Assembly: GCF_002879885.1 (NCBI RefSeq)
Contig: NZ_PNYA01000041.1
Span: 1-64,000, forward strand
From: Trinickia dabaoshanensis
Lineage (GTDB): Bacteria; Pseudomonadota; Gammaproteobacteria; Burkholderiales; Burkholderiaceae
Direction of reading: 5' to 3'
Length of the DNA: 64,000 bases
This document shows positions 48,428-55,901 of the stretch, piece by piece. Each line of letters starts with the position of its first letter. Position 1 is the first letter of the stretch. The notes beneath the pieces were generated by a model that saw nothing but the letters and a program-made list of their open reading frames with translations, was not told the DNA's origin and searched no databases. Position numbers and translations under genes: made by a program.

Positions 48428-48766
48428 TTACTGGCTCAGCACCCATTGCACGAGCGTGTGTGCATCCTCGGCGGAAAGCGGTCCGCCGCGCTCGGCCGGC
48501 AACGGCATCGACATGTCGCCCCAGTGCGCTTTGCCGCCGTGCCTGAGCTTCGCCTCGAGCATCGCGCTCGCATGAGGCTGGTCGCGGTAGCGATCGGCGA
48601 TCTGGCGGAACGACGGCGCGAGAAACGGCTTGTCGACCGTATGACAAAACATGCAATGTTGATGGTCGATGAGCGCGGTGGGCTCGGGCGGCTGCGCGAG
48701 CGCGCTGCCGGACGCGGCGGCGCATGCGGCTAGGCTCGCCACCGCCTTTCGTAAGTGCGCGTTCAT
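48428..48766 (-). CDS. small periplasmic class I cytochrome c
   Basis: A 112-residue monoheme protein with a signal peptide (about 1-24), heme motif CMFCH (38-42) and a likely axial Met in WGDMSMP (85 or 87), as in cytochrome c-551/552. An AGGAG site precedes the ATG and an FNR box with a good -10 lies upstream. It probably carries electrons in the periplasm under low oxygen; the redox partner is unknown. Confidence 0.9.
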   Translation of the reverse strand: MNAHLRKAVASLAACAAASGSALAQPPEPTALIDHQHCMFCHTVDKPFLAPSFRQIADRYRDQPHASAMLEAKLRHGGKAHWGDMSMPLPAERGGPLSAEDAHTLVQWVLSQ

Positions 48767-48802
48767 CGCTTGGCTCCTGCGTCCGTCGTCGACCTTGAAA
48801 AC

Positions 48803-48873
48803 AGTCTAGGGGCGCGTCGCGAGGACCGGGTTGACCCAGGTCAAGCCACCCCGGCCGCCGCATGGACTATCCT
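48803..48873. promoter_or_regulatory. bidirectional FNR-like promoter region
   Basis: TTGACCCAGGTCAA (48831-48844) is a perfect dyad of the FNR type. TATCCT (48868-48873) on the plus strand and TAGACT (48808-48803) on the minus strand are centred 33 and 32 bases from its centre, so one box can serve both the DUF1488 gene and the cytochrome c gene. Confidence 0.75.
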
Positions 48874-48922
48874 GAACTCGACGGCCGCTTGGCACCGGGC
48901 CGCATTCTTCGAGGTGGCAAAT

Positions 48923-49207
48923 ATGCAGATCAGCTTTCCGCAAGAGCCGGCCGAATACTGCGGCCGGGACCTCGTGCTGGCGTTCCCCGCGATCGTCGAC
49001 GACGAGCGCGTGCAATGCGCGATCACCGCCGAGGCGCTCGAGGATCACTTCGGCGCCGCGTCACTGCGCGAACAAGACCTCGTGAGCGCGTTCGACCGGC
49101 ATCGCCGTGAAATCGAACGGGCCGCGCGCGAGCTTTTGGGCGAGATCGGTAAGAAACCCGTTTTGCTGCATAGCGGGTACTTCCGTTTTTACAAGCGCAG
49201 CGCATAA
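48923..49207 (+). CDS. DUF1488 protein
   Basis: A 94-residue small cytoplasmic protein (MQISFPQEPAEYCGRDLVL, then CAITAEALEDHFGA), matching the DUF1488 family of unknown function. A GAGGTGG site precedes the ATG. It is the first gene to the right of the bidirectional FNR box and so a candidate member of the low-oxygen response. Confidence 0.8.
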   Translation: MQISFPQEPAEYCGRDLVLAFPAIVDDERVQCAITAEALEDHFGAASLREQDLVSAFDRHRREIERAARELLGEIGKKPVLLHSGYFRFYKRSA

Positions 49208-49261
49208 CGCGCCGGCGCGTCGGCGCCCGCGAGCGAGCGGACGCCGCTGCCAGTCGCGGAT

Positions 49262-50290
49262 TCAGAAGAGGACGTCGGCAAGCGCGCGGCGCGGCGCATG
49301 AGCGATGCGCGGGCCATGGCCGAGGCGCAGCAGCAACTGCGGCGCGCCGTCGGTGTTCAAGATCGCGCGCAACCGTTCCCGCATCGTCTCCACTTCGATC
49401 GGCTGATTCAGGTACGACGCGGTCAGCCCTTGCGTGACACCGGTCAGCAGCAACCGCTCGAGCGCTTGCCCCGCGGCGAGCCATGCCGGGGCGTCGTCGG
49501 CGGCCGTGGTGATGCACGCGATCAGCGGCGAGCCGGTGGCAAGCGCCTGATGCGCGGCGGCCACGCCGCCGCCGATGTCGAACGTGCGGATCGCAAGCGA
49601 GACGAGCGGGGACGCGAAATCGAGCAACGCGCTGATGCCTTCCGCGTAAGCGGGCATGCCGTCGTCGTGACGGCTCGAATGGATCCAACCCGCGAGTTCC
49701 CGGCGAAACCGCGGGTCGTCGAATTGGCGGCGATCGGCCTCGGCGATCCATTGCGCGAGTCGCATGCGCGCCTCCTGCGCCTGGACACAGACGATTTCGG
49801 CCCCCTCGGCCTGGACCGCTTGCACGAGTTGCTCACGGACTTCGGGCGCGATCGGCGCCTCCGAAAACGGCAGCCGGGTCGTCACGCGCGCCGTGATCGC
49901 ATCGAAAAGCGGGGGCAAACTCGTGTCGACGTGTCCATCCGGTACGAGCCGCAGACTGGCCAATACGTCGGGATCGGCCGGCGAGGGAAATAGCGTGATG
50001 GCATAGGCGAGCCCGAAACGGCTCAAGGCGACGCGAAGATTGAACAGCGCCGCGCCGCAACTGATGACGAGTTCTCGATCGTAAGGATCGGCCACCGGCA
50101 GGGCGCGTAGGCGATCGGCGTTCAACGTGAGCGTCTCGCCGTCGACGATGAAGCGCCATGGCTGGGTGTTGTGGCTCGACGGCGCCAGTATGGCGTAGTG
50201 AAGCGCGAAGCGCAGCTTTTCGGCCGGACTCGCGTCCGGGGACAGCGCGCTCGCGTCGATGGACCAAGCGTCTTGGGTGGGGGTATCCAT
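49262..50290 (-). CDS. Acg-type nitroreductase-family protein
   Basis: A 342-residue protein of the Acg family, i.e. two nitroreductase folds in one chain (ILAPSSHNTQPWRF is the FMN-binding start). Mycobacterial Acg is part of the hypoxia-induced dormancy regulon. A GAGGAGG site precedes the ATG. It is divergent from the alcohol dehydrogenase across a gap with an FNR-like box. Acg proteins may sequester flavin rather than act as reductases. Confidence 0.82.
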   Translation of the reverse strand: MDTPTQDAWSIDASALSPDASPAEKLRFALHYAILAPSSHNTQPWRFIVDGETLTLNADRLRALPVADPYDRELVISCGAALFNLRVALSRFGLAYAITLFPSPADPDVLASLRLVPDGHVDTSLPPLFDAITARVTTRLPFSEAPIAPEVREQLVQAVQAEGAEIVCVQAQEARMRLAQWIAEADRRQFDDPRFRRELAGWIHSSRHDDGMPAYAEGISALLDFASPLVSLAIRTFDIGGGVAAAHQALATGSPLIACITTAADDAPAWLAAGQALERLLLTGVTQGLTASYLNQPIEVETMRERLRAILNTDGAPQLLLRLGHGPRIAHAPRRALADVLF

Positions 50291-50415
50291 CGCAAAGCCT
50301 CCTCATGCATTGCATGTCCGGGGTACCTGGCCGCATGGCCGTCGTGGTTGCCGCGATGACCGCACCACCTCGCACCCATTACGATCGATGTTGACGCGAG
50401 CGCGCGGCCGTTGCT

Positions 50416-50456
50416 TTGCGCTGGGTCAATACAAGCCAGACGAATTGCGCTCAAAT
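50416..50456 (+). promoter_or_regulatory. weak FNR-like box upstream of the second alcohol dehydrogenase
   Basis: TTGCGCTGGGTCAA (50416-50429) has one intact half-site (GTCAA) and a poor left arm. TCAAAT (50451-50456) is centred 31 bases downstream. The same gap serves the divergent Acg-type gene. Confidence 0.45.
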
Positions 50457-50496
50457 GAACGTCGGGCGACGGTGGACTTCGACAGGAGGCGGCGAT

Positions 50497-51486
50497 ATGC
50501 AAGCGATGGTCTTCGATGGGCACAGCCCGGTCCTGCAATTGCGCGATCTGCCCGAGCCGCGGCCCCAGCCGGGGCAAGTTTTGATCGACGTGCGTGCCTG
50601 CGGCGTGTGCCGGACGGATTTGCACGTCGTCGACGGCGAATTGACGCACCCGAAGACGCCGCTCGTGCCGGGCCACGAGGTCGTGGGCGTGGTAGCCGGG
50701 CTTGGCGACGGGGTAACGCAGTTCGCGCTCGGCGAGCGCGTGGGCGTGCCTTGGCTCGCGCATTCGTGCGGCCATTGCCCGTTTTGCACCCGCGGCAAGG
50801 AAAACCTCTGCGATGCGCCGGGCTTTACCGGCTATACGATCGACGGCGGCTACGCGCAGCGCACGGTCGCGGATAGCCGTTATTGCTTCCGATTGCCGGC
50901 GCGCTATTCCGATGTCGAGGCCGCGCCGTTGCTATGCGCGGGTTTGATCGGCTATCGAACGCTCGCGATGGCCGGCGACGCCGCGCGCATCGGCATCTAC
51001 GGATTCGGCGCGGCCGCGCACATCGTCGCGCAGGTGGCGCGCCATCAAGGCCGCGACGTGTATGCGTTCACGCGAGCGGGCGATACGGCGGCGCAAGCGC
51101 TTGCACGCAGACTGGGCGCCTGCTGGGCCGGCTCGAGCGAGCAGGCCGCGCCCAAGCCCCTCGATGCCGCGCTCATCTTCGCGCCCGTGGGCGCGCTCGT
51201 GCCCGCGGCGCTACGCGCGGTGGTAAAGGGCGGCACGGTGGTGTGCGGCGGCATCCATATGAGCGACATTCCGTCGTTCCCGTACGAGATGCTCTGGGGC
51301 GAGCGCCGCATCGTCTCGGTGGCGAACCTTACGCGCGAGGACGGCCGCGCCTTTATGCAACTCGCCGATTCAATCGCGCTCGACATCGCGACCACGGTCT
51401 ACCCGCTGGCCGAAGCGAATCTGGCGTTGGCCGACCTGAGAGAAGGGCGGCTCGCGGGCGCGGCGGTGCTCGCCGTGAGCCCTTGA
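50497..51486 (+). CDS. zinc-dependent alcohol dehydrogenase family protein
   Basis: A 329-residue medium-chain dehydrogenase with catalytic zinc motifs GVCRTD and GHE and a structural CGHCPFC site. The nucleotide motif is GFGAAAH, shorter in glycines than AdhP. A CAGGAGG site sets the start. It probably reoxidises NAD(P)H at low oxygen; substrate unknown. It is a distant paralogue of the AdhP-like gene at 12086-13111. Confidence 0.87.
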   Translation: MQAMVFDGHSPVLQLRDLPEPRPQPGQVLIDVRACGVCRTDLHVVDGELTHPKTPLVPGHEVVGVVAGLGDGVTQFALGERVGVPWLAHSCGHCPFCTRGKENLCDAPGFTGYTIDGGYAQRTVADSRYCFRLPARYSDVEAAPLLCAGLIGYRTLAMAGDAARIGIYGFGAAAHIVAQVARHQGRDVYAFTRAGDTAAQALARRLGACWAGSSEQAAPKPLDAALIFAPVGALVPAALRAVVKGGTVVCGGIHMSDIPSFPYEMLWGERRIVSVANLTREDGRAFMQLADSIALDIATTVYPLAEANLALADLREGRLAGAAVLAVSP

Positions 51487-51510
51487 ATCGCTCACCGGGG
51501 CCGGCGCAGA

Positions 51511-52287
51511 TCATACGCGGCTCAACTCGTCGAGATCGACGATTCGTATCCGCTTCCCGTGCGATTGAACGAGGCCGTCGCGCTGGAACTTCGAGAACAT
51601 GCGGCTCACCGTTTCGAGCTTCATGCCGAGGAAGTTGCCCATTTCCTCACGCGTCATGCGCAGGTTGAACTCGGCCGCCGAGTAGCCGCGCGCTTTCATG
51701 CGGCTGGACATGTTGAGCAGGAAGGCCGCCACGCGCTGCTCGGCGCTCATCGTTCCAAGCAGCATCATGAGCGACGATTCGCGGACGATTTCGCCGCTCA
51801 TCATACGCAGGACTTGCTGCTGAAGCCGCTTCGATTCCGCGCACATCGATTCGAGCAGGGCATAGGGAATGATGCACACGCTGCTGTCCTCGATCGCGAT
51901 GGCGTCGCTGCTGTGGTGTTCCGTACATACGCCGTCGAGCCCGAGCACTTCGCCCGCCAGGTGAAAACCCGTGACCTGTTCGCGCCCGTCGCGATGCATG
52001 ACGACGGTCTTGAACGAGCCGGAGCGGATGGCGTAAATGCTTTGGAACGTATCGTTGGCGCGATACAGCGCATCGCCGCGCTTGATGAGACGCGTGGCGC
52101 TGACGATCGAATCGAAGCGCGAGAGTTCTTGGTCGCTCAGCGTCTGCGGCATGCAGGCCGAGCGCATCGAGCAGCTTGCGCAGTGCTGCGCCGGACGGGG
52201 TTCGCGCGCGTTCGAGTTCGCGCAGGCCGAGGCGGGTACGACCGGTGCCGTCGCTAAATCGTCGGCGAAGGTGGTTGCGTTGAACAT
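51511..52287 (-). CDS. fnr: FNR oxygen-sensing transcription factor
   Basis: A 258-residue Crp/Fnr protein. Cys-36, Cys-39, Cys-45 (CASCSMRSAC) and Cys-138 (SSVC) correspond to E. coli FNR Cys-20, -23, -29 and -122 with a constant offset of 16, so a 4Fe-4S cluster is expected. The recognition helix ETVSR has Glu-225, Ser-228 and Arg-229, again offset 16 from E209, S212 and R213, predicting TTGAT half-sites. An AGGAGG site precedes the ATG. It lies amid the genes carrying these boxes. Confidence 0.93.
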   Translation of the reverse strand: MFNATTFADDLATAPVVPASACANSNAREPRPAQHCASCSMRSACMPQTLSDQELSRFDSIVSATRLIKRGDALYRANDTFQSIYAIRSGSFKTVVMHRDGREQVTGFHLAGEVLGLDGVCTEHHSSDAIAIEDSSVCIIPYALLESMCAESKRLQQQVLRMMSGEIVRESSLMMLLGTMSAEQRVAAFLLNMSSRMKARGYSAAEFNLRMTREEMGNFLGMKLETVSRMFSKFQRDGLVQSHGKRIRIVDLDELSRV

Positions 52288-52429
52288 ACGACCTCCTCAA
52301 AAAGGGGCTGCGCGAGCGCAAGGCGGCGCGACAGGTTCATCTCCTGATTGGCAGTATCGGAGGCCGGACGCTATAAAGAAATCGGCGGTGGTTGAAACTG
52401 CGGTAAGTGTTGTGGAAGCTTTGTAAGGT

Positions 52430-52443
52430 TTGTCCTACATCAA
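52430..52443. promoter_or_regulatory. FNR-like box upstream of fnr
   Basis: TTGTCCTACATCAA has one intact half (ATCAA) and one mismatch. It lies 143 bases before the fnr start and could give autoregulation; no well-placed -10 is seen on either side. Confidence 0.4.
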
Positions 52444-52480
52444 CGCGTGACAAATGTTGGACATTCGGCCGAATGCGCCG

Positions 52481-52522
52481 TTGATCGCCATCAAGACCGG
52501 CGCCGGGCACCGGCCGCACACT
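52481..52522 (+). promoter_or_regulatory. perfect FNR box and promoter of a universal stress protein gene
   Basis: TTGATCGCCATCAA (52481-52494) is the exact FNR consensus. CACACT (52517-52522), a weak -10, is centred 32 bases downstream. Confidence 0.75.
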
Positions 52523-52576
52523 ACTCGTAGGCGGTAACCATAAAAACCGTGGGCGATCGGCCCAGGAGGACAACTC

Positions 52577-53059
52577 ATGTACAAGCGGATTCTCGCTGCC
52601 GTGGACGGCAGCCGCGGCGCACGTCTCGCTCTAGACGAAGCGATCAAGATCGCCAAAGCGTCGGGGGCCGAAATCGTGGCCGTGTTCGTGGTCGAGCATG
52701 CGCCGCAGCTCGTCGACGTCGGCGCGGTCTATATGCCCGAGCAAGGGGCCGATGCGGCGCGCGTGGATGCCGCCACGGCCGCGCTCGACGAAGCGCGCGA
52801 ATTGCTGCGCGAACATGGCGTGGGCGGGGCCGCGCGCGCGATCGACGCATACGGCGACGGTATCGCGCAGGTACTCGCGCGGGCGGCCGACGAATGCGAG
52901 GCCGATTTGATCGTCATGGGCACCCATGGCCGGCAGGGCATGCGTCGCATGCTGCTGGGCAGTGTCGCCGAGGCCCTGCTGCGCAAAGCGCAGATGCCCG
53001 TGCTGCTCGTGCGGCATAACCCCGCGACGGCGGAAGGCGAGCAAGCCGATACCCTCTGA
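52577..53059 (+). CDS. universal stress protein (UspA family)
   Basis: A 160-residue single Usp domain: MYKRILAAVDGS at the start and the ATP-binding GTHGRQGMRRMLLGSVAE motif (G-2x-G-9x-G-S). A CAGGAGGA site precedes the ATG. It is alone in its transcript, with a perfect FNR box before and a terminator after it. Such proteins support survival in anoxia. Confidence 0.92.
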   Translation: MYKRILAAVDGSRGARLALDEAIKIAKASGAEIVAVFVVEHAPQLVDVGAVYMPEQGADAARVDAATAALDEARELLREHGVGGAARAIDAYGDGIAQVLARAADECEADLIVMGTHGRQGMRRMLLGSVAEALLRKAQMPVLLVRHNPATAEGEQADTL

Positions 53060-53075
53060 CGTTTACCCCTCGGTC

Positions 53076-53105
53076 GCCCGAATCGTCCATCGATTCGGGC
53101 TTTTT
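53076..53105 (+). terminator. intrinsic terminator after the first usp gene
   Basis: A 10-bp stem (GCCCGAATCG and its complement) with a 5-base loop is followed by TTTTT. Confidence 0.92.
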
Positions 53106-53149
53106 CTTCATGCGCGGCTCACGCGCGGCTTAGGCGCAGCTCATGCGGC

Positions 53150-53623
53150 TTAGGCGGAAGCGGTTTCAGTCGTCGTGTCGCTGGCCGGAACCAACAGCAC
53201 GGGGCGCGACGCAATGCGCAAAAAGCGCTCCGCCACGCTGCCCAGTATCAACCGGCGAAATCCGCGCCGGCCGTGCGTTCCCATCACGACGAGGTCGGCG
53301 CCCGCTTCGTTGGCGACGCGCAAGATGCTGTGAGCGATGTCGTCGCCGAGCGCGCTCGTTTCGACGACCTTGGGCGTGCCGCTTACCCCTTCGGCCTCCA
53401 TCTTAGCCACGGCTTGCGCATTGACACGCGAGCCTTCCTCGAAGAGCGCGTCGCGCACGATCGACGGGTCGTAGCCGGGCGCGTCGGCACCGACGAGCGG
53501 CACGTCGACGACATACAGGGGAAGCAACTGCGCGTTGAATTCGCGCGCCAGGCGCAAAGCCGTATCGAACGCGCGAGCAGAGGTTTCGCTGCCGTCGATC
53601 GGCGCCAGAATCCGTGTGTACAT
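53150..53623 (-). CDS. universal stress protein (UspA family), second copy
   Basis: A 157-residue Usp domain ([30 protein letters not shown] motif). It follows ackA on the same strand after 75 bases and also has its own FNR-like box. The two Usp proteins share the nucleotide-binding motif but differ in the middle, so they are paralogues rather than a recent copy. The start at 53623 is chosen by family N-terminus. Confidence 0.9.
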   Translation of the reverse strand: MYTRILAPIDGSETSARAFDTALRLAREFNAQLLPLYVVDVPLVGADAPGYDPSIVRDALFEEGSRVNAQAVAKMEAEGVSGTPKVVETSALGDDIAHSILRVANEAGADLVVMGTHGRRGFRRLILGSVAERFLRIASRPVLLVPASDTTTETASA

Positions 53624-53660
53624 GTTCTTGCCTCGTCGTCTGATGAGAAGTAATGCCTCG

Positions 53661-53702
53661 ATGATCAGCGGCAACGCCCCGGTGCATGCTGATCCATGTC
53701 AA
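53661..53702 (-). promoter_or_regulatory. FNR-like box upstream of the second usp gene
   Basis: On the minus strand TTGACATGGATCAG (53702-53689) matches the dyad with one mismatch and overlaps the 3' end of ackA. GATCAT (53666-53661) is centred 32 bases away. Confidence 0.5.
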
Positions 53703-54916
53703 GCGAGCCGCGCCTGCCCGCCGACGAGCGACCATGCCGCGCGCGCGGCGATCCAGGCTTCGTTCGTCGGTTCGACGACAACCTTGACCCGGCTCGTCGG
53801 GCGCGAGATGACGTGGGCGTTGGCGCGGTTCGCATCGTCGTCGAGCTCGATGCCGAACAGAGCAAGCGCGCCGCACACGCGCGCTCGAATCGGCGCGCTG
53901 TGCTCGCCGATGCCCGCCGTGAACACGAGCATGTCGAGTCCGCCGAGAACGGCGGCCAGCGCGCCCGTCTCGCGCACGATGCGATGGACGTAAAGCTCGA
54001 GTGCCTCCTTGGCGCGTTCGTTCTTGTCTTCCTGAGCCAACAGCACGCGCGGGTCGCCCGAGAGGCCCGATACGCCTTGTAAGCCGGAATGATGGTAGAG
54101 CAGGGTGCCGAGCGCTTCGTGCGAGAGACCGCGCACGTCGATCATATGCAGCACGACGCCGGGGTCGATCGATCCGCAGCGGGTGCTCATCATCAACCCG
54201 TCGAGCGCGGAAAATCCCATCGTCGTCGCGACGCTGACGAGTCCGCGCAACGCGCACAGGCTCGCTCCGCTGCCTAAATGCGCGGCGATCACGCGGCCGC
54301 GCGCGAGTTCGCCGAATGCTTCGTCCAGTGCGATCGTCAGAAATTCGTACGACAAGCCATGAAAACCGTAGCGCCGCACGCCCTCGTCGAACCAAGAGTG
54401 CGGCAGCGGCAGCAATTGCTCGATACGCGGCAACGTGCGATGAAATCCGGTATCGAACACGGCGACTTGCGGCACGCCCGGACAGGCCGCGCGCATCGTA
54501 TCGATCGCGTCGATGTTGTGCGGCTGATGCAGCGGCGCGAGCGGAATGAGCGTGCGCAGCTCGCTCAGTACCGCGTCGTCGACGACCGTCGGTTCGAAAT
54601 AGTGCCGCCCGCCGTGGACGACACGATGCGCGACGGCGGCCAAGCGTACGTTCGGCCATGCCTCGCGCAGCCATTCGATGACGGGCGCGAGCGCCGCGCG
54701 ATAGGGATCGCCATCGCCGCGGCGCAGCGTGCGTGGAGCGGCGCCGTCGACCGCGAACGTCATCGCGCCGTCGATGCCGTCGGTACCGCCGATCCCGTCG
54801 ACTTCCCCGCCCGCGAGCGCAAGACGGCTCGCCGCGCCGGAGGAACAATCGAACAAGCCGAACTTGATACTCGACGACCCCGCATTCAGAACGAGAACGG
54901 CATGCTGCCCGGGCAT
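53699..54916 (-). CDS. ackA: acetate kinase
   Basis: A 405-residue enzyme that makes ATP and acetate from acetyl phosphate. The signatures VLNAGSSSIKFGLFD at the N-terminus and VAHRVVHGG are present, with HLGSGASLCAL in the middle. The ATG at 54916 follows GGAGAG; a Met six codons earlier is an alternative. A phosphotransacetylase gene is not in the window, so acetyl phosphate must come from elsewhere. Confidence 0.95.
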   Translation of the reverse strand: MPGQHAVLVLNAGSSSIKFGLFDCSSGAASRLALAGGEVDGIGGTDGIDGAMTFAVDGAAPRTLRRGDGDPYRAALAPVIEWLREAWPNVRLAAVAHRVVHGGRHYFEPTVVDDAVLSELRTLIPLAPLHQPHNIDAIDTMRAACPGVPQVAVFDTGFHRTLPRIEQLLPLPHSWFDEGVRRYGFHGLSYEFLTIALDEAFGELARGRVIAAHLGSGASLCALRGLVSVATTMGFSALDGLMMSTRCGSIDPGVVLHMIDVRGLSHEALGTLLYHHSGLQGVSGLSGDPRVLLAQEDKNERAKEALELYVHRIVRETGALAAVLGGLDMLVFTAGIGEHSAPIRARVCGALALFGIELDDDANRANAHVISRPTSRVKVVVEPTNEAWIAARAAWSLVGGQARLA

Positions 54917-54951
54917 AGTCTTCTCTCCATTCATACGTCGATATTGCGGGG

Positions 54952-55021
54952 ACTGTAGTCGGCGCGCGGGCTCCTCCCGTTGACGCCGATCAACCCACGC
55001 GCCGGACGCGCCCTCTAGAGT
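54952..55021. promoter_or_regulatory. bidirectional FNR box between ackA and phaB
   Basis: TTGACGCCGATCAA (54980-54993) is a full FNR-type dyad. TAGAGT (55016-55021, plus strand) and TACAGT (54957-54952, minus strand) are each centred 32 bases from its centre, which predicts simultaneous induction of both transcripts. Confidence 0.8.
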
Positions 55022-55113
55022 GGAGCACGGCCTTCGCTCGATTCGCGCGCCCGATGCGGCGCCCGCTTCGCTCGAGCGTCGTCCGGGTTTTCTCACTACT
55101 TCGAGGAGCAGCC

Positions 55114-55866
55114 ATGTCCGCTTCAGTTCCACGCATCGCATTCGTCACCGGCGGGATGGGCGGCCTGGGCGCCGCCATCAGCCGCCGTCTGCATGACGCC
55201 GGCATGACCGTCGCGATGTCGCATTCCGAGCACAACGATCACGTCTCGACCTGGCTGACGCATGAAGCCGAAGCAGGGCGCCGCTTTCACGCGTACGAAA
55301 TGGACGTCGCGCAATTCGATTCGTGCGAGCGTTGCGCGCGGCGCGTGCTGGAGGACTTGGGGCCGGTCGACATACTCATCAACAACGCGGGCATCGTACG
55401 CGACGCGACGTTCTCGAAGATGACCAAGCGTGACTGGGACGAGGTCATGCATACGGATCTCGATGCGCTTTTCAATGTGACGAAGCAATTCTTCGCAGGC
55501 ATGCTCGAGCGCCGGTTCGGACGCATCGTCAACATCGGCTCGGTGAACGGTTCGCGCGGCGCCTATGGGCAGGCGAATTACGCCTCGGCCAAAGCGGGCA
55601 TCCACGGTTTCACGCGCACCCTCGCGCTCGAGAGCGCACGTCATGGGGTGACCGTCAACACGGTATCGCCGGGCTATCTCGATACGGCCATGCTCGCCTC
55701 GATTCCGCGCGAGGTCATGGAGACGAAGGTGTTGCCGCAAATTCCGGTCGGCCGGTTGGGGCGGCCCGAGGAAGTGGCCGCGCTCGTCGCCTTTCTTTGC
55801 TCGGACGACGCCGCGTTCATCACCGGCGCGGATGTCGCCATCAATGGCGGCATGCACATGCATTGA
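55114..55866 (+). CDS. phaB: acetoacetyl-CoA reductase, PhaB type
   Basis: A 250-residue SDR with the cofactor loop VTGGMGGLG, NNAG and the YASAK catalytic motif (NYASAKAG). The PhaB-like FVTGGMGGLG start and the end DVAINGGMHMH match PHB-pathway reductases. It supplies 3-hydroxybutyryl-CoA to the synthase encoded 35 bases downstream and consumes NADPH. A GAGGAG site sets the start. Confidence 0.9.
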   Translation: MSASVPRIAFVTGGMGGLGAAISRRLHDAGMTVAMSHSEHNDHVSTWLTHEAEAGRRFHAYEMDVAQFDSCERCARRVLEDLGPVDILINNAGIVRDATFSKMTKRDWDEVMHTDLDALFNVTKQFFAGMLERRFGRIVNIGSVNGSRGAYGQANYASAKAGIHGFTRTLALESARHGVTVNTVSPGYLDTAMLASIPREVMETKVLPQIPVGRLGRPEEVAALVAFLCSDDAAFITGADVAINGGMHMH

Positions 55867-55901
55867 AGTCCCCTCCGACCTACGCCCCGAAGGAAGATCG
55901 C

